Shown piece by piece: positions 16,054 to 25,274 of a stretch of 44,729 nucleotides of DNA. Position numbers and translations under genes: made by a program. Position 1 is the stretch's first letter; every line of letters begins with the position of its first letter. Below the pieces are notes generated by a model that did not search any database, was not told the origin of the DNA, and saw nothing but the letters and a program-made list of their open reading frames with translations. Source of the DNA: an uncultured Prevotella sp. (lineage in GTDB: Bacteria; Bacteroidota; Bacteroidia; Bacteroidales; Bacteroidaceae); contig OMZO01000028.1 of the NCBI GenBank assembly GCA_900315525.1, positions 1-44,729 on the forward strand, given 5' to 3'.

Positions 16054-16850
16054 TGGACAAAAGGAAAATGACCATACGTATCGGAAAGAATACGCTCTCC
16101 TTTACCCTGCTCGACGTGACGAGTCAGGAGCAACCCGTAATCTACGAACCATACATCGTAAAGGGCGGCATCTCGATGGCTGCCAATCTCCGCGAAGCGC
16201 TGAAGACCGTCAACCTGTCGGCTGCCGACACACATCGTGTACGAGTGCTGCTCGACACGCCTTCGACGCTCGTGCCCATAGACGAGTTTGAGGAGGAGGA
16301 GATTGAGGATCTGCTGAACCATGTGTTCCCTGCCACTCAGGAACCGCGCACAGCTCTCTTCAATGTACTGCCTGACCTGAAGGCTGTCTGTCTGTTTGCT
16401 GTCAACAAAGACCTGCGGGGCGTCATCTGCGATCAGTTTGCCGATGTGCAGTTCATCCATGCCATGACTCCTGTGTGGCGCCATCTGCATCAACGCAGCT
16501 TCACTGGTCATCGCAACAAGCTCTATGGCTATTTCCACAGCAAGCGCCTCGACCTCTTTAGTTTCCAGCAGAACCGCTTCAAATTCTGCAACTCGTTTGA
16601 GGCCTCTCACGCCTATGACGCCCTCTACTTCCTGCTATACACCTGGAAGCTGCTTCGACTGGAGGCAGAACACGACGAGTTGCACGTCATGGGAGACATC
16701 CCAGAACAGGAGTGGCTCTTGAAAGAACTGAAGCGCTATCTGCAGAAAGCGTATGTCATTAACCCCACAGCCGACTTCCAACAGGCTGCCGTCACCAAGA
16801 TCCCGGGGATGCCCTACGACCTGATGACCTTATTAGTGAAAGGAAGATGA
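16050..16850 (+). CDS. DUF3822 family protein
   Basis: A 266-residue cytoplasmic protein found in Bacteroidota, often beside rsmD. It contains the stretches PSTLVPIDEF and LLDTPSTLVP (about 61-76), and in the second half SFQQNRFKFCNSF and DALYFLLYTWKLL, which fit the DUF3822 pattern; the fold has been likened to actin/ASKHA proteins but the function is unknown. The start is the first of two adjacent ATGs (16050 or 16053), both overlapping the microprotein stop. The 3' end overlaps rsmD by 4 bases (ATGA). The constant link to rsmD suggests a role tied to ribosome assembly or a shared transcript, but this is inference. Confidence 0.85.
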   Translation: MMDKRKMTIRIGKNTLSFTLLDVTSQEQPVIYEPYIVKGGISMAANLREALKTVNLSAADTHRVRVLLDTPSTLVPIDEFEEEEIEDLLNHVFPATQEPRTALFNVLPDLKAVCLFAVNKDLRGVICDQFADVQFIHAMTPVWRHLHQRSFTGHRNKLYGYFHSKRLDLFSFQQNRFKFCNSFEASHAYDALYFLLYTWKLLRLEAEHDELHVMGDIPEQEWLLKELKRYLQKAYVINPTADFQQAAVTKIPGMPYDLMTLLVKGR

Positions 16851-17398
16851 GAATCATCACGGGTATCTATAAGGGCAGACACTTCGATATTCCGAAGACA
16901 TTCAAGGCAAGACCTACAACGGACTTTGCCAAGGAGAACATCTTCAACGTGCTGACGGGCTATCTCGACTTCGAAGGCATATCAGCCCTCGACCTCTTCT
17001 CGGGCACGGGTAGCATCTCGCTCGAATTAGTGTCGAGAGGTTGTGCCCATGTCATCAGCGTCGAACTGGACCGCGACCATCACCGTTTTATACAAGACTG
17101 CCTGAAGAAGCTCGGCACCGACTCCTGCGTGGCCTTACGTGGTGATGTCTTCCGCTTCATCAAGTCGTGTAAGCACGGCTTCGACTTCATCTTCGCCGAT
17201 CCCCCTTACGCCCTCAAGGAACTATCCTCCATCCCCAGCCTCATCTTCGAAAAAGGATTGCTGAAGGAAGGTGGCATCTTCGTGCTGGAGCACGGCAAAG
17301 ACCAGGATTTCACGGCTGATCCTCACTTCGTGGAACATCGCAGTTATGGCAGTGTGAATTTCTCGATTTTCAGAACAACGGAGACAACAGGCGAGTAA
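16847..17398 (+). CDS. rsmD: 16S rRNA (guanine966-N2)-methyltransferase
   Basis: RsmD methylates G966 of 16S rRNA using S-adenosylmethionine. The 183-residue protein has the N-terminal RIITGIYKGR segment, the RPTTDFAKENIFN motif (22-34), the SAM-binding LDLFSGTGS (48-56), and the catalytic DPPY (118-121). Length is normal. It starts within the end of the DUF3822 gene (ATGA overlap), so the two are coupled. Its last 29 bases overlap the end of the convergent cardiolipin synthase gene. Confidence 0.95.
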   Translation: MRIITGIYKGRHFDIPKTFKARPTTDFAKENIFNVLTGYLDFEGISALDLFSGTGSISLELVSRGCAHVISVELDRDHHRFIQDCLKKLGTDSCVALRGDVFRFIKSCKHGFDFIFADPPYALKELSSIPSLIFEKGLLKEGGIFVLEHGKDQDFTADPHFVEHRSYGSVNFSIFRTTETTGE

Positions 17399-18797
17399 CA
17401 CTCTCCCAAAGTCTCAGCAGGAATCCGCCATTGATACGACTGGGGATCGACGTCAGCGGCACGGCATTCTCCGCATCATCCAGGAACAGTTTCTTCATCC
17501 GCAGGGCCAGTGCCTCGTCGTAGAAGAAAATATTGCCTTCAAAGTTATTCTCAAAACTCCGGATATCCAGATTGGTAGAACCACAGGTGACGATGGCGTC
17601 GTCGCACACCATCAGTTTGGAGTGGAGGAAGCCTTTCTGATAGAGCAGCACCTTTACACCAGCCTCCGTGACCTCACGCAGATAACTGCGGCTTGCCCAA
17701 TCTACAAAACGTGCATCACTATAGCGCGGACAAAGCACCTGCACATCGACACCAGCCAGTGCCGCCGTCTTCAAAGCTAAAAGCACAGAGTCGTTAGGCA
17801 GGAAGTAAGGTGTCTCCAGATACAGATAGCGACGGGCACCGAGAATCATCCGCACATATCCCTGCATAATCTCAGGATAAGGACTGATAGGACCACTGGT
17901 CACCACCTGAGCGATACAGTCGTTGCGCATCCCCTCTGTGGGGATGAACGGCGGATAAAATTTCTTATCGGAAAGGAGCGTACGGTCAACGAAATACCAA
18001 TCGACGAGGAAGGTGCGCTGCAGGGCATAGACCGCACCGCCCGTCACCTTCAGCATCGTGTCGCGCCAGGCCATTCCTCCCCTGCCCTTCACATAGCGCT
18101 TGGCAATATTCATGCCACCAATGAATCCCACTGCACCGTCGATGACGATAATCTTCCGGTGGTTACGGTAGTTGGCCTTACTCGTAAACGTAGGGAAACG
18201 GACGGGCAGGAACGACACCACCTCAATGCCACCCTCACGCATCCGCTCGAAGAAGTCGTGGCTGACATTCCAACAGCCCACATCGTCATAAATCACACGA
18301 ACCTCCACCCCTGCTCTGGCTTTGTCGAGGAGCGCATCAGCCACCAACATACCCAACGCGTCGTCGGCAAAGATATACATGTCGATATGGATATGGCTGG
18401 TAGCCTCATGGATGGCCTTCAGCAGTGCAGGAAAGAACTGATAACCGTCGGTATATATCTCCACCTGATTATCCTTGAAGGGCAACGACAGGTTCTGGTT
18501 GATGAAGAGATCGATCATCGGGCGATGGGGCTCAGGCAGATGCAGATTCTGCTGCTCGGCAAACTCCAGCATCGAACGCTTGGTCAACTGGTTCATGGAG
18601 CGCTCACTGATCAAGCGTTCCTTGCGCGTATTGATACCAAAGAAGAGATAAAACACGAAGCCCACCACCGGCACAAACCATATCACCATCGCCCATGCCA
18701 TCGTCTTGGCAGGCTGACGGTTGTCCATAATCACATGGATCACCGCAATAATGGCGATGATCTGCCAGATCAGGAATATGATATTAAGCCAACTCAT
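17370..18797 (-). CDS. cls: Cardiolipin synthase
   Basis: A 475-residue phospholipase D-superfamily enzyme that makes cardiolipin from two phosphatidylglycerols. Two N-terminal membrane helices (about 5-24 and 34-53) are followed by two HKD motifs: H213, K215, D220 (NHRKIIVID) and H392, K394, D399 (LHSKLMVCDD). The second is followed by STNLDIRSFENNFE as usual. Length is normal. It starts 6 bases after dnaG and is probably co-transcribed with it. Its end overlaps the convergent rsmD by 29 bases. Confidence 0.94.
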   Translation of the reverse strand: MSWLNIIFLIWQIIAIIAVIHVIMDNRQPAKTMAWAMVIWFVPVVGFVFYLFFGINTRKERLISERSMNQLTKRSMLEFAEQQNLHLPEPHRPMIDLFINQNLSLPFKDNQVEIYTDGYQFFPALLKAIHEATSHIHIDMYIFADDALGMLVADALLDKARAGVEVRVIYDDVGCWNVSHDFFERMREGGIEVVSFLPVRFPTFTSKANYRNHRKIIVIDGAVGFIGGMNIAKRYVKGRGGMAWRDTMLKVTGGAVYALQRTFLVDWYFVDRTLLSDKKFYPPFIPTEGMRNDCIAQVVTSGPISPYPEIMQGYVRMILGARRYLYLETPYFLPNDSVLLALKTAALAGVDVQVLCPRYSDARFVDWASRSYLREVTEAGVKVLLYQKGFLHSKLMVCDDAIVTCGSTNLDIRSFENNFEGNIFFYDEALALRMKKLFLDDAENAVPLTSIPSRINGGFLLRLWESVTRLLSPLF

Positions 18798-18803
18798 CCG
18801 TTA

Positions 18804-20738
18804 CTATCTCACGAGGTCGTTACCCAGCTGTTTGGCAAGTGCGTCGCGCAACTCCTGGGTATCCTTATACTGTTCTAACAACTGTCGGGCACGCTCCATA
18901 TCGCCGCCCACCTGTCGCAGTTGTTGCTGTATCTCCTTCATCTTCTTCTCGATGATATCGAGCCGCAGGTCAAGCACCAGATGAAGCACATGCTGTCGCA
19001 ATCCGCCCTCACGTTCCTTCAGTTGGAAGCCCTTCCCCAGCTGATGACGGTCGATGGCCAGTTCTGCTGCCAGAGAACTGATGGCGAAATCGGGATGCTG
19101 CATGAAATAGGTCTCAGCCTTGAAGCCCTCCTCACCACTATGGGAGGCTGCCTCCTGCAGGATTTGGTTATAGCGCTCATCACTAAAGGTCAGTCCATCC
19201 TGACCAAGATCGTAGGCGATGTACTGAGCCACCGTTAGGTTCACCTTCTCACCATCTTCCGTCTCCACGTTCTCGTAGATTACCTTCTCACCATCACGCA
19301 CGATACTCTTCACGAGCATCTTTTCTATCTGGGCGTCGGCAGAGGTCAGCGCGAACTCTTTGTCGAAGGCGGTCTGGGGCGAACGTTCCTCCCGGGCAGC
19401 GTCCCGCTCACGTTCTTTCTCCTTCTCCTCGATGTCCTTGCGTATCATGCCGTTCATCGAGTTGAGGAGCGTCTGTTCCTTGATACCCATCCGCTGCGAG
19501 AGTTCGCTCAGGTAGGTAGAACGCAAGATCTGGTCAGGTATGACAGAGATGCTCTTCACGATACCGCCAATGGCCTCTGAACGCTTCACGGGATCCGTCA
19601 CGTTCTCCACCGTCAGACGCGTCTTAAAGGAGATGAAGTCGGTCTGATGGGCCTCGATATAGTCTCTGAACTCCTGGGCGGTATGCTTGCGGGCAAACGA
19701 ATCGGGATCATCGCCATCGGGGAGGAGCAGCACCTTGATGTTCATACCCTCCGCCAAGAGCATATCAGTACCACGCATGGCAGCATGGATACCCGCCTCG
19801 TCGCCATCGTAAAGCAGCGTGATGTTCTGAGTGAAACGCCTGAGCAACTTGATCTGATGGACGGAGAGTGCCGTGCCACTGTTGGCCACCACATTTTCCA
19901 GTCCACATTGGTGCATCGCAATCACGTCGGTATAACCTTCCACCATATAGACACGGTCTTCCTTGGCAATGGCCTTCTTGGCCTGATAGAGTCCGTAGAG
20001 CTCACGTTCCTTATGGTAAATCTCGGAGTCGGGTGAATTGACGTATTTCTGTTGTACGCCCTTCGTGCGGGCATCAAGCAGACGACCACCAAAGGCCACC
20101 ACCCTGCCACTCACGTTCAGCCAAGGGAAGATCACGCGACCTGCATAGCGGTCGTGGAGTCCTTTCTCGCCCATGATACAAAGGCCCGTCTTCTCGAGGA
20201 ATTCAGCCTTGTAGCCAGCCTTCTGGGCGGCCAGGGCCAGTGCGTCGCGCTTCGGCAGTGCAAAGCCTAACGAGAATTTCTCCACGATGTCATCACGGAT
20301 GCCACGACTGCGGAAGTATTGTTTGCCGATGGCAATACCATCAGGGTCATTCTTCAGCACATTCTGGAAATACTGCAGTGCCCATTCGTTGACGATGAAC
20401 ATCGACTCACGGTCGCTCTGTTCCTTCTTCTCCTCGTCGGTCAGTTCGCGCTCCTGGATCTCGATGTTGTATTTCTTCGCCAACCAGCGCAAAGCCTCGG
20501 GATAGGTAATCTGCTCATGCTTCATCAGGAAGTTGATGGCTGTGCCGCCCTCACCACAGGCAAAGCACTTGCAGATCTGTTTCGATGGCGACACCATGAA
20601 CGACGGGGTCTTGTCATCGTGAAACGGACACAGGCCCTTGTAGTTCACACCAGCCTTGCGGAGGGTGACGAACTCACCCACCACATCAACGATGTTGGTG
20701 GCGTCCATGATTTTGTCTATGGTAGCTCTGTCAATCAT
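18804..20738 (-). CDS. dnaG: DNA primase
   Basis: DnaG makes the RNA primers for replication. The 644-residue protein has the N-terminal CHC2 zinc ribbon (C37, H40, C58, C61), a TOPRIM core with the VEGYTDVIAMHQ glutamate motif and LLYDGDEAG, and a long charged C-terminal region (about 420-644) that should bind the replicative helicase. The frame stays open another 333 bases upstream, but that stretch runs through the promoter and antisense to the esterase gene, so the start is the ATG of MIDRAT. cls follows after 6 bases. Confidence 0.96.
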   Translation of the reverse strand: MIDRATIDKIMDATNIVDVVGEFVTLRKAGVNYKGLCPFHDDKTPSFMVSPSKQICKCFACGEGGTAINFLMKHEQITYPEALRWLAKKYNIEIQERELTDEEKKEQSDRESMFIVNEWALQYFQNVLKNDPDGIAIGKQYFRSRGIRDDIVEKFSLGFALPKRDALALAAQKAGYKAEFLEKTGLCIMGEKGLHDRYAGRVIFPWLNVSGRVVAFGGRLLDARTKGVQQKYVNSPDSEIYHKERELYGLYQAKKAIAKEDRVYMVEGYTDVIAMHQCGLENVVANSGTALSVHQIKLLRRFTQNITLLYDGDEAGIHAAMRGTDMLLAEGMNIKVLLLPDGDDPDSFARKHTAQEFRDYIEAHQTDFISFKTRLTVENVTDPVKRSEAIGGIVKSISVIPDQILRSTYLSELSQRMGIKEQTLLNSMNGMIRKDIEEKEKERERDAAREERSPQTAFDKEFALTSADAQIEKMLVKSIVRDGEKVIYENVETEDGEKVNLTVAQYIAYDLGQDGLTFSDERYNQILQEAASHSGEEGFKAETYFMQHPDFAISSLAAELAIDRHQLGKGFQLKEREGGLRQHVLHLVLDLRLDIIEKKMKEIQQQLRQVGGDMERARQLLEQYKDTQELRDALAKQLGNDLVR

Positions 20739-20745
20739 ATTCGGT

Positions 20746-20754
20746 GCAAAATTA
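20746..20754 (-). promoter_or_regulatory. -7 promoter element of dnaG-cls
   Basis: TAATTTTGC on the minus strand lies 7 bases before the dnaG ATG, so the mRNA is nearly leaderless. Its upstream region is shared with the divergent esterase promoter. Confidence 0.6.
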
Positions 20755-20772
20755 CAAAAAACCAACGAATTA

Positions 20773-20804
20773 TTTGCATTTTGGCTTCTTTTTTGTACCT
20801 TTGC
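20773..20804 (+). promoter_or_regulatory. Promoter of the double CE12 esterase gene
   Basis: TTTG (20773-20776), 19 bases, then TACCTTTGC (20796-20804): consensus spacing. The ATG follows 28 bases later. Confidence 0.75.
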
Positions 20805-20832
20805 ACCGAAAACAAACGAAGATATCATCAAA

Positions 20833-22482
20833 ATGAAGAAGACACTACTACTGCTATCACTCGTACTAACAGCCCTGCAGGGGACTGCACAAGAATTCGA
20901 CAACCTGCCCACGCCCGTAGAGGAGAAAGTCATCGACAACACACCCGACTCTATCGCCAAAGCGCTGATGAACCGTCCTGCCCCTGGCTCTACCAGACAA
21001 GGACAGAACCCTGTGCTCTTCCTGATAGGCAACTCGACGATGCGTAATGGTACGATGGGCAACGGCAACAACGGTCAGTGGGGCTGGGGTTACTTCGCCA
21101 GCGACTTCTTCGACGGCCGCAAGATCTCTGTCGAGAACCAGGCACTGGGCGGCATGTCAACCCGTAACTTCTACACCGATCTCTGGCCTGCCATCCGTCA
21201 GGCCCTGAAGCCAGGTGACTGGGTGATCGTCAGCATCGGTCATAACGACAAGGCGGACTTCTTCGATGCCAAACGCGCACGCGGCGTCATCGACGGGGTG
21301 GCAGAAGACACGATGATCGTAGGCTTCAACGAGCGCAAACAGATACCCGACACCGTATATAGTTACGGTCATTACCTGCGCTGCTATATCCGTGACATTC
21401 GCCAGGCGGGTGCCAACCCTATCCTGATGTCGCTCACGCCACGTGATGCCCGTGACGAACGGGGGCTTATCATCCGCAAGCCACAGACGCAATGGGCATC
21501 CTATATCGCCGCCACAGAGGGCGTGCCCTTCGTCGATCTCAACGAACTCTCAGGCAGGAAACTCGACAGTTACAGCCTCTGGAAACAGAAATATCATTTC
21601 TATGGCGACCACATCCATACCTCAGCTTTCGGTGCGCGCCTCAATGCCCGCTCGGCAGCCGAGGGACTCTACTACTCGTCGAATCCACTATTGAAGCCCC
21701 TGCAGGAGATGATGGTCAACGTCACGTTGCCTGCCTACGGAGAAAACCGCCAACAAGGTAAGCCGATGGTATTCATCACTGGCGATTCAACCGTTAAGAA
21801 CAAAGATAGCGAAGAAGACGGCATGTGGGGTTGGGGCTCACAGGCCGGTCTCATCTTCGACCCGAATAAGATTACATGGGAGAATGTGGCAATGGCAGGC
21901 CGCTCTACGAAGAGTTATCTCAGGGAAGGCCGTTGGGAGAAGGTCTATAACGCCCTGCAACCAGGCGACTTCGTGCTTATCCAGTTTGGCCACAACGACA
22001 TCTGCCCCATCAACGACAAGAAGGGGCGCGGTGTCATCCCAGGAACGGCAGACACCTGCCATGTCTATCAGATGGAGGCCGACGGCAGCTATGAGATGGC
22101 CTACAGCTTCGGTTGGTATCTGAAGAAATTTATCGATGATGTCCGTGAGAAAGGTGCTACCCCTATCCTGCTCTCACTCACGCCACGCAACGAATGGCCT
22201 AACGGCAGAATAGAACGTCGCAATGATACCTACGGACGCTGGTATCGGGAGGTCGTCGAGCAGACGGGGGTCGCCTTCGTGGACATCCATAACATCAGCG
22301 GTGACTTCCTCGACAAGAAGTTTGCCTCCAAGGACGCCGAGAAGAGCAAGGCCCGTGCATCGAAATACTTCAATCACGACCACACCCATTCCTCGAAGCT
22401 TGGCGCCCAGATGAATGCCCGTAGCCTGGCCAAAGGACTGAGAGACATCCACTCGCCGCTCGCCGCCTACCTCAGGAAATAA
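20833..22482 (+). CDS. Secreted tandem SGNH esterase, rhamnogalacturonan acetylesterase-like (CE12 type)
   Basis: A 549-residue exported protein with a signal peptide ending near TAQ (18-20) and two SGNH hydrolase domains. Domain 1 (about 60-285): S68 in IGNSTM, block II GGMST, N138 in GHND, D259 and H262 in DHIH. Domain 2 (about 310-545): S319 in TGDSTV, block II AGRST, N388 in GHND, D516 and H519 in DHTH. Both have complete catalytic sets, but domain 1 has GNS where the family has GDS. The nearest family is rhamnogalacturonan acetylesterase, which removes acetyl groups from pectin. No SusCD pair or polysaccharide lyase is nearby, so the substrate is an inference. The start is downstream of a good promoter; a longer in-frame version would run into dnaG. 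Confidence 0.88.
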   Translation: MKKTLLLLSLVLTALQGTAQEFDNLPTPVEEKVIDNTPDSIAKALMNRPAPGSTRQGQNPVLFLIGNSTMRNGTMGNGNNGQWGWGYFASDFFDGRKISVENQALGGMSTRNFYTDLWPAIRQALKPGDWVIVSIGHNDKADFFDAKRARGVIDGVAEDTMIVGFNERKQIPDTVYSYGHYLRCYIRDIRQAGANPILMSLTPRDARDERGLIIRKPQTQWASYIAATEGVPFVDLNELSGRKLDSYSLWKQKYHFYGDHIHTSAFGARLNARSAAEGLYYSSNPLLKPLQEMMVNVTLPAYGENRQQGKPMVFITGDSTVKNKDSEEDGMWGWGSQAGLIFDPNKITWENVAMAGRSTKSYLREGRWEKVYNALQPGDFVLIQFGHNDICPINDKKGRGVIPGTADTCHVYQMEADGSYEMAYSFGWYLKKFIDDVREKGATPILLSLTPRNEWPNGRIERRNDTYGRWYREVVEQTGVAFVDIHNISGDFLDKKFASKDAEKSKARASKYFNHDHTHSSKLGAQMNARSLAKGLRDIHSPLAAYLRK

Positions 22483-22507
22483 GAAGGAAGCGGCGTGCCC
22501 GCCACAC

Positions 22508-22882
22508 CTACGGTTTCATAAAGACGAAATAGACAGCCCCCACCAAGCAGAGCGCTGCCGCAGCGTGGTTCCAGTGCAACTGTTCGTGCTGGAAAATGAA
22601 GTTGGCAATGACGGCAAACACTACCAGGGAGATGCACTCCTGGATCACTTTCAACTGCACCAAGTTGAATGGTCCACCGTTATCCACAAAGCCGATACGG
22701 TTGGCAGGCACCTGACAGCAGTACTCGAAAAAGGCAATCATCCACGAGAAAGCAATCACCAGATAGAGGGGCCAGTTAGTGGAGATACCTGACTGCTGGA
22801 GGCGCAGATGGCCATACCACGCAAACGTCATAAACACATTGCTCAGAATGAGCAGGAGAATTGTATATACACCATTCATCAT
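22508..22882 (-). CDS. DUF486 family small membrane protein
   Basis: A 124-residue protein with four predicted membrane segments (about 5-20, 33-50, 75-93 and 100-120) in the drug/metabolite transporter fold. The stretch WMIAFFEYCCQVPANRIGF (about 47-65) matches the DUF486 signature. The frame can be read 4 codons further to a TTG, but the tandem ATGs at 22882 and 22879 are better starts given the -7 box upstream. Function is unknown; a half-size DMT-like transporter is likely. It is convergent with the esterase gene, with 25 bases between the stops. Confidence 0.85.
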   Translation of the reverse strand: MMNGVYTILLLILSNVFMTFAWYGHLRLQQSGISTNWPLYLVIAFSWMIAFFEYCCQVPANRIGFVDNGGPFNLVQLKVIQECISLVVFAVIANFIFQHEQLHWNHAAAALCLVGAVYFVFMKP

Positions 22883-22908
22883 AACGACAAGCAATTCTTA
22901 AAACGGCT

Positions 22909-22917
22909 GCAAAGGTA
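22909..22917 (-). promoter_or_regulatory. -7 promoter element of the DUF486 gene
   Basis: TACCTTTGC on the minus strand is 26 bases before the chosen ATG. I do not see an equivalent box for the divergent plus-strand gene at 22943. Confidence 0.6.
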
Positions 22918-22942
22918 CGATTAAATAAGAAGAAAACCAAAT

Positions 22943-23974
22943 ATGAGAACATTTTTATTATCAATTATCTGTATGATGGCACTGGGCACGTGTCAGGCAC
23001 AAGATCAGAAAGCGGAGCGGATGAAGTATATCCGCAAGTGCTATGCCGAAGCCAAGAAGAAGATTGACGCCAACGGCAAGAACGGGAAGTCGCCCAAGGA
23101 CATGCGACTCATCATCAACAGACTGGAGGACGAGGATATCCCCCTCTACGACACAGAGCAGTTGGACTTCTTCTTCGATGAAAAGTTTGTGGACGGATTG
23201 GCAACGAAACAGCCCCCCTATTTCATCATAGAGAATTGGGGCAACCACGGCCATATCAGATACAACGAGGTGCTGCTCGACCCCAAGGATCATCAGGTAA
23301 TCTTCTGTTATATGAGAGGTGAGACGGATGCCGGCTTCGTGGTGGAGTCGCGCTACTACTACGATGCCAAGGGACAATGCATCGAGCAGAAACACAACAC
23401 TCACAACAGTTGGACAACCCCCGAAACAGAGAAAGAGAATGCTGAGTTCTACATGAATCTCTTCAGTAAGCTGAACTACAACGGCTACTTCACCCCGCTT
23501 GACCTAGACAAACCAAAGAAACCTACTACACCGAAGGCTGAGCGACTGAAACATATCCGCGCCCTCTACGCACAGGCCAAGGAGAAATCGGCTGCCAACG
23601 ACAAAGAGGAAATGTCAAACGATCTGCATATTACTATACACGACCTGGGCGACGACCAACCCCCACGGACAACAGAAAAGAGAATCTATTTCGACAAGGA
23701 CGGCATCTATTTCATCAGTTGCACCAGCAAGTCGATGCAGTTTAACGGTTACAGCGAATATCTCTTTGAACCGAAAACCAAAGACCTGGTATTCTCTTAC
23801 ACACGAGGCGCTGAGGAAGGACAGGTATATGATTGGCGCTACTACTTCGACGAGAACGGTGACTGCATCGAGACCAAGACCAATCATACCGACGAGACGG
23901 ATGACGGTTTCTACGACAAGCGTGCCGCCAAGGACGACCAGGCCATCTTCGAGATGTTGATTGGACATGAATAA
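22943..23974 (+). CDS. Secreted protein of unknown function with two repeated domains
   Basis: A 343-residue exported protein with a signal peptide ending near CQAQ (17-20). It contains two homologous halves: repeat 1 (about 24-180) opens with AERMKYIRKCYAEAK and repeat 2 (about 193-343) with AERLKHIRALYAQAK. Both then contain an aromatic beta-rich segment (FCYMRGETDAG with SRYYYDAKGQCIE; FSYTRGAEEGQ with WRYYFDENGDCIE). I recognise no named family and see no catalytic motif. It lies 15 bases before another secreted unknown and is probably co-transcribed. No -7 box is clear upstream, so regulation may differ from its neighbours. Confidence 0.8.
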   Translation: MRTFLLSIICMMALGTCQAQDQKAERMKYIRKCYAEAKKKIDANGKNGKSPKDMRLIINRLEDEDIPLYDTEQLDFFFDEKFVDGLATKQPPYFIIENWGNHGHIRYNEVLLDPKDHQVIFCYMRGETDAGFVVESRYYYDAKGQCIEQKHNTHNSWTTPETEKENAEFYMNLFSKLNYNGYFTPLDLDKPKKPTTPKAERLKHIRALYAQAKEKSAANDKEEMSNDLHITIHDLGDDQPPRTTEKRIYFDKDGIYFISCTSKSMQFNGYSEYLFEPKTKDLVFSYTRGAEEGQVYDWRYYFDENGDCIETKTNHTDETDDGFYDKRAAKDDQAIFEMLIGHE

Positions 23975-23989
23975 TAAAAACAAAGCGTT

Positions 23990-25171
23990 ATGAGAAAGAC
24001 CCTTATTTCCTTTATCATGTTGACTATTGCTGCGAATATAGCAGCACAGGATTTCTTGAGCAATTCGGAAATCAACAGTCAATGGCGACAGAAGACCATC
24101 TCAGTGAAGAACGGTGGACAGACGCCCGATGTGGTGAAACTGTTACGCGCCTTTAACGAAGTGATGCCAACATGGACTGTGAACCAAGTGCTGAAACAGG
24201 CAGACCATCCTGCCAAAGGCACACGTCAGAGTGGGACGGCTGTCATCTGGGACGGAGAAGAAGAAGACGACTACCGCATACTCATTGACCGCAGGAACGG
24301 CTATGCAGACCTGGCATCTCAAACAGATATCGACCAGACGGCAGCCGACGTCTGGCGCAAGGACAATGGGCATCGCATTTTCGCCCTATCCCTCTTCCAA
24401 CAACATGGGAATCCACAGAATGTGCTCTGCTGGTACGACTACGACCCTCAGACGCAGACAATGACACCCGAGAAGAGTCCGCTCGACGATTTCAAACCGA
24501 GCGCAAAAGGTGCTTTCGTGGCATATGAGTTGCCTATGACAGGTACCGACTTTAACATCATAGAGTACTATCCCAACTTGCCTGCTATCACACACGTTTA
24601 TAAATGGAATCGGAAACAGTTCCTGTATAACGGAGTCCAGATGCCAGACTTCGAATATAGACTCGCACCAGACTCAAAGAGCGCAACACGCATCAGCCAA
24701 TCAGGCCATGCCTTTTCGCACTACTCCCTACTCGACCCGACAGATAGCGGGAATCCGATGATGGCCTTCTGTAACTTCGTGGATGGCGAGGTCGGCGACA
24801 TGATGCTCATCGGAGATTTCAAGGGCAACCACGTAGCGTTGGGACAGAAAACGCAAGATGGTGAGAAGCTGAACTTGTTCTATGCACCCGAAAACAAAAA
24901 CGGGGATCAGCAGATAGCGGTGGTATATCGCGACATGGCTGGTGGACTGTGGTATCATATCATGCTGGGCAATCTGGTGCAGTACTTGGTGTGCGACCTA
25001 CCCAACTTTGCCAATCCCGAAAAAGGGCATACCGTGGAAATAACAGCAGGCTATGGAAGTGATGACGAGACGACAGAAGTCATCAATCTGCTGGGTGACT
25101 GGATCGACATCATGAAACGATGCCAATGGAGTAAGGTTGACATCCAAGAGGGAGAAGAAGAAATGCCATAA
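23990..25171 (+). CDS. Secreted protein of unknown function
   Basis: A 393-residue protein with a signal peptide ending near NIAAQ (16-20). The rest is soluble, acidic and rich in aromatic residues and Asp/Glu, ending in an EGEEEMP tail. Segments such as DDYRILIDRRNGYADL and CWYDYDPQTQTMTP suggest repeated beta strands, but no family motif or active site is recognisable. It follows the two-repeat secreted protein after 15 bases, so both are likely made together and act in the periplasm or at the cell surface. No terminator is evident before the etf promoter region. Confidence 0.78.
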   Translation: MRKTLISFIMLTIAANIAAQDFLSNSEINSQWRQKTISVKNGGQTPDVVKLLRAFNEVMPTWTVNQVLKQADHPAKGTRQSGTAVIWDGEEEDDYRILIDRRNGYADLASQTDIDQTAADVWRKDNGHRIFALSLFQQHGNPQNVLCWYDYDPQTQTMTPEKSPLDDFKPSAKGAFVAYELPMTGTDFNIIEYYPNLPAITHVYKWNRKQFLYNGVQMPDFEYRLAPDSKSATRISQSGHAFSHYSLLDPTDSGNPMMAFCNFVDGEVGDMMLIGDFKGNHVALGQKTQDGEKLNLFYAPENKNGDQQIAVVYRDMAGGLWYHIMLGNLVQYLVCDLPNFANPEKGHTVEITAGYGSDDETTEVINLLGDWIDIMKRCQWSKVDIQEGEEEMP

Positions 25172-25220
25172 CATGACATCAAATGAATGCGGGTGCCAGA
25201 TGAAGCACCTATCGTCAAAT

Positions 25221-25273
25221 AAATTGCACAAAACGTCCAATCTGTGCACATTTCGGTCGATTTTGTGCAATTT
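25221..25273. promoter_or_regulatory. Long inverted repeat upstream of etfBA
   Basis: AAATTGCACAAAA (25221-25233) and TTTTGTGCAATTT (25261-25273) are perfect 13-bp inverted arms separated by 27 bases. The spacer holds a third palindromic copy of the core, TGTGCACA (25243-25250). The right arm reaches into the -33 region of the etf promoter. It could be an operator for a dimeric regulator or a DNA/RNA hairpin. The poor T-run argues against a terminator. Confidence 0.65.
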
Positions 25274-25274
25274 G

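Noticed and set aside
20739-21071. A 111-codon N-terminal extension of dnaG
   Set aside because: It crosses the dnaG -7 box and the divergent esterase promoter and is antisense to the esterase signal peptide. The zinc-ribbon start at MIDRAT matches the family.
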